From an uncultured Bacteroidota bacterium (GTDB taxonomy: Bacteria; Bacteroidota; Bacteroidia; NS11-12g; UBA9320): 64,000 nt of DNA. Position 1 is the stretch's first letter, and every line of letters starts with the position of its first letter. The stretch is from the NCBI GenBank assembly GCA_937124965.1, contig CAKZLB010000013.1, positions 235,154-299,153 on the forward strand, given 5' to 3'. Of the stretch, positions 9,577-16,777 are shown in pieces. Both the position numbers and the translations under genes were made by a program. The notes beneath the pieces were generated by a model. It saw only the letters and a program-made list of their open reading frames with translations, had not been told where the DNA came from and did no database searches.

Positions 9577-9954
9577 TTACAAGTTATTGACTATTCTTTT
9601 TACTCCTTCCACCACTCTCACACTATTAAAATTTATTAGCAACCCAAGTTTTAAATGTTTTAGTCTTAAGTAGGTTAAAAGTTGCGCTGTGTGAATATTC
9701 GCAAGAACCTCAACTGCCTTAAGTTCTATAATTACTTTATTTTCCACAAGTATATCAATTCTATAACCTGCCTCTAGCTTTACTTCTTTATACACTACAG
9801 GAAGAATAACTTGGGTGCGAATATTCAGTCCCAGTTGCCTTAGTTCATATGCCAGACAAATTTCATAGCTACTTTCCAATAACCCTGGACCTAGTTGCTT
9901 GTGAACTTCAATAGCAGCTCCAATAATCATTTTTGAAATTTCGTTTTCTGTCAT
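9577..9954 (-). CDS. GxxExxY protein (PD-(D/E)XK nuclease-like)
   Basis: A 125-residue protein of the GxxExxY family, assigned by family models to the PD-(D/E)XK nuclease superfamily. The name-giving motif GPGLLESSY is at residues 26-34. The later YRIDILVENKVIIELKA segment fits the D...(D/E)XK catalytic core: an aspartate, then the E-L-K tripod. The start MTENEIS is the usual N-terminus; 14 extra upstream residues can be read but lie inside a repeat copy. The cellular role of the family is unknown. The gene is embedded in a cluster of palindromic repeats on both sides. Confidence 0.9.
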   Translation of the reverse strand: MTENEISKMIIGAAIEVHKQLGPGLLESSYEICLAYELRQLGLNIRTQVILPVVYKEVKLEAGYRIDILVENKVIIELKAVEVLANIHTAQLLTYLRLKHLKLGLLINFNSVRVVEGVKRIVNNL

Positions 9955-9969
9955 TTTTCCATTTTGCAC

Positions 9970-10020
9970 AGTAGAGACGATTAGGATGCAGAGCACGTTC
10001 TTTATGACTTTGAGGCCAAT
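9970..10020. repeat. Degenerate palindromic repeat unit (copy 3)
   Basis: Starting 16 bases upstream of the GxxExxY start codon, this stretch (AGACGATTAGGATGCAGAGC followed by TTCTTTATGACTTTGAGGCC) aligns along its length with the best preserved unit at 10226-10287 but has lost most pairing. Confidence 0.55.
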
Positions 10021-10145
10021 CGCCCATTAGGTTTATTACAAATTACTTCTTTTTTCAGCGCATGGAAGCACTATTTCCTGAACATCCTCCGAACGAGATC
10101 TGTGATCAATCGCTCTTCTTACTTTATGAAAACAACACCCTTCTT

Positions 10146-10345
10146 AACCAAAGACGCTGAGAACACGAAGCACTCTTCGCGAACTTTGCGCCTTTACGGT
10201 TTTCTATCCTGCCAGTTCTTTATTCTACCGCGGAGACGCTAAGGACGCTGAGAACTTTCTTCGCGAACTTTGCGCCTTTGCGGTTTCCTTTTCTGACATC
10301 TCATTTTTTAACGAAGAGACCCTAAGATCGTGGAGCATAATTCGC
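10146..10345. repeat. Three palindromic repeat units (copies 4-6), one entering hflX
   Basis: Copy 4 (10146-10204) and copy 5 (10226-10287) are imperfect hairpins. Copy 5 runs from ACCGCGGAGACGCTAAGG to CGCGAACTTTGCGCCTTTGC, and the left arm is close to the reverse complement of the right arm. Copy 6 (about 10306-10345) is a decayed left arm, GAAGAGACCCTAAGATCG, that overlaps the end of hflX and contains its stop codon. The rest of the interval 9955-10321 shows no convincing gene; a 33-codon reading at 10062-10160 ends inside copy 4 and is probably chance. Confidence 0.7.
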
Positions 10346-11518
10346 AGCCAACTCAAACAGTTGCTCACGAAGCTTTGTAATGTCATCTTTATTCATCGCA
10401 GAAATAAACGTAGCTGGAAGGTTTTCTTTTTCGAACCATGTATTTTTAAATTCTTCCAAATCGTGCAATGTTTCATCCTCAAAAATATCCTCCGAAGTTG
10501 GGCGAGGATCATACGCGTCAATTTTATTGAAAACAGTTAGAACCGTTTTTTCTCCGATTCCTATTTCTGATAAAGTTTCAAGCACAATTTCCATTTGACT
10601 TTCGAATGTTGGACTTGAAATATCAACGACATGTAGTAAAATATCAGCCTCCTTAATTTCATCCAATGTGGATTTAAAACTTTCAATAAGTTGATGAGGC
10701 AACTTTCTAATAAACCCAACAGTGTCAGAGATCAACGTGATAATTGGTGGCACATATACCTCTGACTCTTTGGTCAATACGAGCTTACGTACTGTAGAAT
10801 CCAATGTCGCAAATAATTTATTTTCTGCTAAAATGTTTGCGTTTGTGAGTGCGTTCATAATAGTTGATTTCCCAACATTTGTATACCCTACAAGAGCTAA
10901 TCGCAACTCTCCTGTCCTGTTTTTACGTTGTGTAACACCTTGCTTATCAATCTGATCTAGTTTCTTTTTTAGCAGTGTAATTTTGTCTCGAATAATCCTT
11001 CTATCTGTTTCAATCTCTTTCTCCCCCGGCCCTTTCATTCCAATTCCTCCTCGTTGTTTCTCTAAGTGAGTCCACATACGAGTTAGTCGAGGCAGCAGGT
11101 ATTCACTTTGAGCTAATTCAACCTGAGTTTTAGCACGATTGGTTTTAGCATTTTTGGCAAAAATGTCTAGAATCAACGTACTTCGATCAATAATCTTACA
11201 CTTAAGCTCCTTCTCAAGGTTTCGAATTTGAGAAGGAGAGAGTTCGTCGTCAAAAATTGCTGTTTGAATTTCTTTCTTCTCTATGTATTCTGCAATTTCG
11301 GCTAGCTTCCCAACACCAACGTACGTTTTAGGATTTGGATATTGCAATCGTTGAACAAACCGTTTAGCAACTTCAGCGCCTGCAGTAGTTGTTAGAAAAG
11401 TCAATTCCTCTAAGTAATCGTCCGTTTGAATTCTAGATTGTGTTTGAACTTCAACCGCAATTAATACAGCTAGTTCAACTTTATTTCCATTTTTTACGTC
11501 GTATGAGTCTTTCTTCAA
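10322..11518 (-). CDS. hflX: GTPase HflX, ribosome-associated
   Basis: HflX is a conserved GTPase that binds the 50S subunit and splits stalled ribosomes under stress. The N-terminal HflX domain includes the segment QRGGIGMKGPGEKEIETDRR (ends near residue 174). The G domain shows G1 GYTNVGKST (211-219), the G3-region DTVGFI, and G4 NKID. At 398 residues it has normal length. It is monocistronic and divergent from the following gene, whose start region it faces with a gap of only a few tens of bases. The last codons and the stop lie inside a degenerate palindromic repeat copy, so the extreme C-terminus is probably recent. Confidence 0.95.
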   Translation of the reverse strand: MKKDSYDVKNGNKVELAVLIAVEVQTQSRIQTDDYLEELTFLTTTAGAEVAKRFVQRLQYPNPKTYVGVGKLAEIAEYIEKKEIQTAIFDDELSPSQIRNLEKELKCKIIDRSTLILDIFAKNAKTNRAKTQVELAQSEYLLPRLTRMWTHLEKQRGGIGMKGPGEKEIETDRRIIRDKITLLKKKLDQIDKQGVTQRKNRTGELRLALVGYTNVGKSTIMNALTNANILAENKLFATLDSTVRKLVLTKESEVYVPPIITLISDTVGFIRKLPHQLIESFKSTLDEIKEADILLHVVDISSPTFESQMEIVLETLSEIGIGEKTVLTVFNKIDAYDPRPTSEDIFEDETLHDLEEFKNTWFEKENLPATFISAMNKDDITKLREQLFELAANYAPRS

Positions 11519-11554
11519 TGCTAAGAATGTTATTTATTGCGTTCTTTGTTACAG

Positions 11555-13048
11555 ATGACAATGAGTGGTACAAAGTTGGGCAAATTATCGATTCAATGGG
11601 TGTCTGTTTTCATTTTCATTTTCAGTGGCTCAGTTGTTGGGCAGGATATGGAATGGTCAAATCCGCGAAAACTGAAAGGCAGTAATGCATATACAAGTGT
11701 AATTGGGGAAGATGCTACAGGTTTATATCTACTGCGGTTTCGGAATCAGTTTTTGACAAAAAACGTAATCATAGAGCGATATCGGAATCACTTAGGTTTC
11801 GCATTATCAAAAAATATTACACTTAAGAAATCACGATTGCTTTATGCTGAACTTCAAGAAAAAGGATTGTTATTGTTAACAGCTCATTACGATAGGAAGC
11901 GAATGCAGAATGAAGTACGATGTCAATGGTACGATCACAACATTAACCCCGTTGGGAAAGAAAAAGTCCTAGTAACCTCCACCTTGTCAGACTTTTACGA
12001 TAAAGGTGATTTTAGAGTTCGTTTTTCCAATGATCGTCAGTCAATAATGATTGTTCACACAGAGAAAACAGAAGACAATAAACGTATTCTTGACATAAAC
12101 ATTTTTGATGTAAATCTTGATTTGGTGCAAGAACACAGGTATAAATTGGATATTATTTACAACAATTTCTATCTAAATAATTTGATGTTAGATGATAATG
12201 CAAATGCGTACTTTTTGATTTCACAACATCGAGTTGAGCATAGAAAAGAACAACTTTCTTCAGCGAAAGCGAACGTCTATTGGTATAATTCAAGGTTAGA
12301 TAGTCTAACTGATTTTCAAGTGCTTGACTCTGGAAAGTCGTTACGAAAAGCTCAGTTTTCATGGGATCGAACCAACAACTACATTAATTTAACAGCTTTT
12401 TATTCGTCCATAAAATCCAGCAACACAGATGGGATTTTTCATTTCCGGATGACACCTGGTCAACGCCCGAAAACAACATACCAAGAATTTACGGATGAGT
12501 TTAAATCTCAATTATTTGGAGACCAAGAGGCTTCAGTATTTGAAGATGTAAAAAACTTTGAACTATTACGTGCTATTCCAAATTCCGATGGTGGCTTAAC
12601 AATTGTCGCCGAACGATCTTCCATATCTAACGAGACGGATGTAACATATATTAATGGCATGCCGACCACCATGGCTCGAAACATCTATAATTTTGACGAC
12701 GTTTTAGTAATTTCACTAGACTCTCTATATTCAATTAAGTGGAAATACCTGATCAATAAAAGCCAAAGTTCCCTTAATGATAACGGATATTACAGCTCTA
12801 TTGTCGTCGCAAACACGCGATCTCATTTATATATCATGTACAACGATAGACTGAGAAGCAATGGAGATGTTATGCAATATACGTTTGAGGCAAATGGCCA
12901 AGTCACTTACAAGATATTAGTTCGCTCTGACAATCATTTTGTATCAATTATTCCGTCTGAAGCGAAACAAATTAGCTACAATCGGGTAATATTGCCAGTA
13001 ACAAAAGATCGAAAGTTTTCACTTTTGAAATTGGATTACACAAATTGA
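11555..13048 (+). CDS. Secreted protein of unknown function
   Basis: I do not recognise a family. The protein has about 497 residues with an N-terminal signal peptide (hydrophobic WVSVFIFIFSGSVVG, cleavage near GQDME) and then a soluble, beta-rich, Tyr/Asn-rich body without membrane segments. Spacing of short strand-like units suggests a propeller-like or repeat-strand fold, but no motif proves it. ATG 11555 was chosen over an upstream TTG because it directly precedes the signal peptide. It overlaps the next gene by 4 bases (TTGA), so the two are probably translated together and may act as a pair. Confidence 0.75.
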   Translation: MTMSGTKLGKLSIQWVSVFIFIFSGSVVGQDMEWSNPRKLKGSNAYTSVIGEDATGLYLLRFRNQFLTKNVIIERYRNHLGFALSKNITLKKSRLLYAELQEKGLLLLTAHYDRKRMQNEVRCQWYDHNINPVGKEKVLVTSTLSDFYDKGDFRVRFSNDRQSIMIVHTEKTEDNKRILDINIFDVNLDLVQEHRYKLDIIYNNFYLNNLMLDDNANAYFLISQHRVEHRKEQLSSAKANVYWYNSRLDSLTDFQVLDSGKSLRKAQFSWDRTNNYINLTAFYSSIKSSNTDGIFHFRMTPGQRPKTTYQEFTDEFKSQLFGDQEASVFEDVKNFELLRAIPNSDGGLTIVAERSSISNETDVTYINGMPTTMARNIYNFDDVLVISLDSLYSIKWKYLINKSQSSLNDNGYYSSIVVANTRSHLYIMYNDRLRSNGDVMQYTFEANGQVTYKILVRSDNHFVSIIPSEAKQISYNRVILPVTKDRKFSLLKLDYTN

Positions 13049-14007
13049 TAAAAACTATTAAAAAAGGCGGTGTCTTTGCAATCTCACTTTCCGTGGTATT
13101 GGTCGCTGTAGTAATCTTTGTTCCCATAACTGCCTACTTTCACGTTGGATTAGAGAAACTCCCAATTCAATCACAATGGGCAAAATATCTCATTCCATTT
13201 CTATGTATTATCATCCAGAGTGTTTGGTTCTATCGAGTAATACACAATTCACGATTTTTCGAGCAATCTAGTTTGCTCCCATGGATAATTGTGCTCGCGT
13301 TATTGGTTTCAAGTCCAGAGCAGTTGATGAATTGGAACACCATTATGGTTAACTTTATCTGGCTGATATTCTACCAAAAACTCTTTTACCTGCAAGATCA
13401 GATGTTGAGTCATGCTCAAATATTTATGGAAACGGGTATTCTAATTTGTGTTGCATTTATATTTTACCCAAAGGCAATTTACCTTCTTCCTCTTTTATTT
13501 GTAATGCTTAACCAGTTTGCGGCTAGTGACCTGAATAGGTTCTTTTTGGTAATCGTATCATTTTTAATGGTTGCCATATCCGTTTTATCCATTGGGTATT
13601 TCTATTTTTCATCTGATTGGATAGTTGCGATTCCTGAGAATCTAAAGCTATCTGTCGATATAAATTCTCTAACTCAACCAAGATTTTTATATCCTGTTAT
13701 CGTTTGGCTTAGCACATTGGTCCTCTTAATTCCAGTCGTCTACAATCAGCTCTCGTTTATGCAAACGAAGAATCGAACCATTATAAACATGCTGTATTTG
13801 CAGATTCTTTGTGTTTTAGGCATAACCATTTTCTCTGGCAAATCGGTTTCCGCTTCAATGGCAATGGCCGCTTTACCGCTCGCATTTATTATTAGTTGGG
13901 GAGTGTATCATATCAAAAATAGATGGCTAGCTAACGTTTTAGTCTTATTGACGGTTTTTGCATTGGTTTTGATTCAGTGGACATACATGCGTGGAATGTC
14001 GGTGTAA
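13045..14007 (+). CDS. Multi-pass membrane protein, DUF6427-like
   Basis: A 320-residue integral membrane protein with nine or ten predicted membrane segments and almost no soluble part. The overall pattern (helix pairs, a short charged loop before LPWIIVLALLVSSPEQLMNW, and the YPKAIYLLPLLFVMLNQF segment) resembles the Bacteroidetes-specific DUF6427 family, whose function is unknown. The start is a TTG overlapping the preceding stop (TTGA). Nothing in the sequence indicates a substrate. It precedes frr but is separated from it by that gene's own promoter element. Confidence 0.7.
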   Translation: MIKTIKKGGVFAISLSVVLVAVVIFVPITAYFHVGLEKLPIQSQWAKYLIPFLCIIIQSVWFYRVIHNSRFFEQSSLLPWIIVLALLVSSPEQLMNWNTIMVNFIWLIFYQKLFYLQDQMLSHAQIFMETGILICVAFIFYPKAIYLLPLLFVMLNQFAASDLNRFFLVIVSFLMVAISVLSIGYFYFSSDWIVAIPENLKLSVDINSLTQPRFLYPVIVWLSTLVLLIPVVYNQLSFMQTKNRTIINMLYLQILCVLGITIFSGKSVSASMAMAALPLAFIISWGVYHIKNRWLANVLVLLTVFALVLIQWTYMRGMSV

Positions 14008-14049
14008 AACAATCGAATGTACTTCGTTTTATCATGTAGGTAAATCACT

Positions 14050-14057
14050 TAATTTTG
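14050..14057 (+). promoter_or_regulatory. Bacteroidetes -7 promoter element (frr)
   Basis: TAATTTTG followed by C matches TAnnTTTG and ends 16 bases before the frr start codon. Confidence 0.6.
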
Positions 14058-14073
14058 CAGAAATATCAGAACA

Positions 14074-14637
14074 ATGGACGAATCATTAAAACCTGTATTT
14101 GAGTTTGCCAAAGATGGCATGGACAAAGCAATTGAGCATCTTAACAAAGAATTACTTAAGCTAAGAGCTGGGAAAGCTTCCCCTGGAATGCTTGATGGTA
14201 TCATGGTTGAATATTATGGTTCACCTACACCTTTAAATCAAGTTGCGAACGTAAATACTCCTGATGCACGTACCTTGGTAATTCAACCTTGGGAAAAGTC
14301 TATTGTGCATGATGTAGAACGCGCAATTATCAACAGTAATTTAGGTTACAACCCACAAAATGATGGAGAGGTAATTATTATTAATATTCCGCCTTTAACT
14401 GAAGAGCGTCGAAAGGACCTTGTAAAAGCTGCTAAAAAAGAAGCTGAAAACGGAAAAGTAAGTATTCGTAATGTTCGTCGTGATGCAAACGAACAAATCA
14501 AAAAGTTACAGAAAGACGGATTGTCTGAAGACATGGCTAAAGACGCTGAAGCTGAGGTACAAAAATCCACAGACGGATATTCTTCTAAAATTGATGCCAT
14601 TTTGGTAGATAAAGAAAAGGAAATAATGACTGTCTAA
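14074..14637 (+). CDS. frr: Ribosome recycling factor
   Basis: Ribosome recycling factor works with EF-G to split the post-termination ribosome. Family hallmarks are KLRAGKASPGMLDGIMVEYY near residues 29-48, the NTPDARTLVIQPW segment, INIPPLTEERRKDLVK, and the RNVRRDANEQIKKL helix. The length of 187 residues is standard. In many bacteria frr follows pyrH; here pyrH is not in the neighbourhood and frr has its own promoter. It converges with a histidine phosphatase gene 21 bases downstream. Confidence 0.97.
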   Translation: MDESLKPVFEFAKDGMDKAIEHLNKELLKLRAGKASPGMLDGIMVEYYGSPTPLNQVANVNTPDARTLVIQPWEKSIVHDVERAIINSNLGYNPQNDGEVIIINIPPLTEERRKDLVKAAKKEAENGKVSIRNVRRDANEQIKKLQKDGLSEDMAKDAEAEVQKSTDGYSSKIDAILVDKEKEIMTV

Positions 14638-14658
14638 CAGTCGACGCTGCTTTCTTTT

Positions 14659-15288
14659 TCAGAACAAATCGATATTTTCAAAATGACGTGTGTCATTTTT
14701 TAAATGTAGTATTGAGCTACCTGCGTTAACTTCAACCTGATACACTCCTAAATTGGTATGTGGATATTGATCCATTTCTTGTAAAGGGGTGTCAAGCACC
14801 AAAGACAAAAAACTTCTCATTGCACGACCATGCATGCAAATAAGAATGTTTTTGTGACTCGACTGTTTAATTTGCTGCCATCCTCTTCGTTGTCGTTCAA
14901 ACATTTCCAAAGGCGTCTCTCCCCCCTCTATCGCTTTTGCCAAATCTCCATTTCTCCATGATGCAACCATTTGATTAAAGACATTTTTAGCTTCAGGTGT
15001 TGGAACAACTCCCTCAAAAATTCCCCAATTGATTTCATTGAGTTCATGCATTTGGGTCCAAGAATGTCCTCTCTTTATAAATGGTTCTACACTTTGGTGA
15101 GTTCTTTTTAACTGAGAGGTATAAATATGATCAAAGGTTAAATGGTTATAGGCATTATAAAAAGCCTGAGCTTGCTTTCTTCCGGTTTCATTTAAATCAC
15201 TGTCTATACCACTCCCTTGTACAATCCCTTTTAGATTGTAATCCGTTTGCCCGTGTCTGATAAGATAAATCGTTTTATTTGCAGTCAA
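14659..15288 (-). CDS. Histidine phosphatase family protein
   Basis: A phosphoglycerate-mutase-like (branch 1) histidine phosphatase. The nucleophile motif LIRHGQTD lies near the N-terminus and the second catalytic histidine is in ICMHGRA. The substrate is unknown: such proteins dephosphorylate sugars, nucleotides or cofactor intermediates. The TTG start opening xTANKTIYLIRHG (209 residues) is preferred, because the alternative GTG eight codons upstream overlaps the start codon of the divergent thioesterase gene. A purine-rich GGAGG lies a few bases upstream of this TTG, unusual for this window. Confidence 0.85.
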   Translation of the reverse strand: MTANKTIYLIRHGQTDYNLKGIVQGSGIDSDLNETGRKQAQAFYNAYNHLTFDHIYTSQLKRTHQSVEPFIKRGHSWTQMHELNEINWGIFEGVVPTPEAKNVFNQMVASWRNGDLAKAIEGGETPLEMFERQRRGWQQIKQSSHKNILICMHGRAMRSFLSLVLDTPLQEMDQYPHTNLGVYQVEVNAGSSILHLKNDTRHFENIDLF

Positions 15289-15300
15289 GAATAACCTCCA

Positions 15301-15726
15301 ATGTTTGATCACAAAAATATTAAAATTGAACAGCTACAACCGATTTTAACCGGAACTATGTCAGAAGTTTTAGGGATGGAAGTTGTTGAACTTGGCGCTG
15401 ACTACCTCACAATGAAGATGCCCGTCGATCATAGAACTATTCAGCCACATGGAATTCTAAATGGTGGAGCAAGTATGGCTTTGGCAGAAAGCGTTGCAAG
15501 TTTTGCGGGAAATATTTTATTGCAAAAAGAAAATAAGCATTGTGTTGGCTTAGAAATAAACGGGAATCACTTGAAATCTGTAAGAAGTGGGTTTGTTTAT
15601 GGAAAAGCTAGTCCGATCCATATTGGAAGGCGGACCCATGTCTGGAATATTGACATAACGGATGAAGAACAAACTCTAGTATGCAAGGCTAGAATGACGT
15701 TAGCGGTAATAGAAAATAACAAGTGA
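15301..15726 (+). CDS. Hotdog-fold thioesterase, likely DHNA-CoA hydrolase (MenI-like)
   Basis: A PaaI/YdiI-type hotdog thioesterase of 141 residues. The catalytic segment QPHGILNGGASMALAES matches the YdiI/MenI pattern, with the conserved HG...NGG turn and the catalytic glutamate in ALAES. MenI hydrolyses 1,4-dihydroxy-2-naphthoyl-CoA in menaquinone synthesis. The next gene is isochorismate synthase, the first menaquinone enzyme, and overlaps by 4 bases (GTGA), which strongly supports this role over a general acyl-CoA thioesterase. The specific substrate is inferred from context. Confidence 0.85.
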   Translation: MFDHKNIKIEQLQPILTGTMSEVLGMEVVELGADYLTMKMPVDHRTIQPHGILNGGASMALAESVASFAGNILLQKENKHCVGLEINGNHLKSVRSGFVYGKASPIHIGRRTHVWNIDITDEEQTLVCKARMTLAVIENNK

Positions 15727-16769
15727 CCAACGTCAGAAAAATTATATCTCTTATTGAAACAGGTAGTAATTACTTTCTGTTAAAAAATCCTGGTTCGTCG
15801 AAGGTTCAAATAATGATTTTGAACGACAAGCCATCTTCTTTTTTAATACCTACCAATAACAAAACGTTTGTAGCTGTATGTCCTTTCAAAGCATCGGTCC
15901 CACTACTTTATGAAGTTATATCACACCTAGATGTTTCTGCGGAAGATTTTGCATCAACATTTGGTGAGAGTAACGCTCCATTAGAGTCGACATCAGTTAT
16001 TAAAACCACTACACCCCATGAATATATTGAATCTGTAAAAAAAGGCTTAGACCTGATTAATAATAGTTCTATTGATAAAATAGTACTGGCTCAAACGCAA
16101 TGGCTGGAAAAGCAAATAGTTAATCCTCTTTCAGTTTATTCGTCTATTTGCACAACACCCGAAACGTATGTTTACAACCTTAATATAGGTGGAGAAAATT
16201 GGATGGGTGCAAGTCCAGAACTCTTTTTAAAATCTGATTATCAGCACTGTGAAACTGTTGCGTTAGCTGGAACGAGACTGGATGACTTGTCTAATGTTGA
16301 TTGGGGAGAAAAGGAAAAACAAGAGCAGTCAATTGTTGGCTCCTTTTTAGTAAATGAGTTCAGTAAGCTTGATTTTTTAAATATTACGGTCGAACCGACA
16401 TTTACAAAAAAAATTGGCCAGATTGAGCACATTTGCAATCCTGTTAAAGCAGAGGTTCCTGAAGGAATTGATTGGCATAAAGTACTAAATGTATTGCACC
16501 CAACACCTGCACTAGCGGGTTATCCAAAACCAAAAGCCATTGAATATATTGACGAGTTAGAGTCGTTTGACCGATCGTTGTATGGAGGTTATATCGGGAT
16601 TATTACGCAATCAGTCTTTGAGTTTTTTGTTAATATTCGTTGCGCTCGCCTAACGTCAAACGGGGTACAATTTTTTGCAGGTGCGGGAATCAACAAAGAC
16701 TCCATCCCAGAAAAAGAGTGGGAAGAAACACAAAACAAACTATCTGTAATGAAGCGGTATTTTAACTAA
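15723..16769 (+). CDS. menF: Isochorismate synthase
   Basis: This enzyme converts chorismate to isochorismate, the entry step of menaquinone synthesis. The C-terminal chorismate-binding domain is complete: IDKIVLAQTQ, VALAGTR, HICNPVKAEV, LHPTPALAGYPK, SLYGGYIG, and FFAGAGI followed by EKEWEETQNKL. At 348 residues it has the short N-terminal half common in Bacteroidetes. The start is GTG, overlapping the thioesterase stop codon. A siderophore (EntC) role is possible in principle, but no siderophore genes are nearby and the MenI-like neighbour favours menaquinone. menD and later genes are not in the window. Confidence 0.9.
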   Translation: MTNVRKIISLIETGSNYFLLKNPGSSKVQIMILNDKPSSFLIPTNNKTFVAVCPFKASVPLLYEVISHLDVSAEDFASTFGESNAPLESTSVIKTTTPHEYIESVKKGLDLINNSSIDKIVLAQTQWLEKQIVNPLSVYSSICTTPETYVYNLNIGGENWMGASPELFLKSDYQHCETVALAGTRLDDLSNVDWGEKEKQEQSIVGSFLVNEFSKLDFLNITVEPTFTKKIGQIEHICNPVKAEVPEGIDWHKVLNVLHPTPALAGYPKPKAIEYIDELESFDRSLYGGYIGIITQSVFEFFVNIRCARLTSNGVQFFAGAGINKDSIPEKEWEETQNKLSVMKRYFN

Positions 16770-16777
16770 GAATCTTG

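Noticed and set aside
10062..10160. 33-codon open frame between repeat copies
   Set aside because: It is very short, ends inside a repeat copy, lacks a promoter element and shows no recognisable protein features.
15723..16769. Siderophore isochorismate synthase (EntC)
   Set aside because: No siderophore genes are nearby, and the overlapping MenI-like thioesterase supports menaquinone synthesis.
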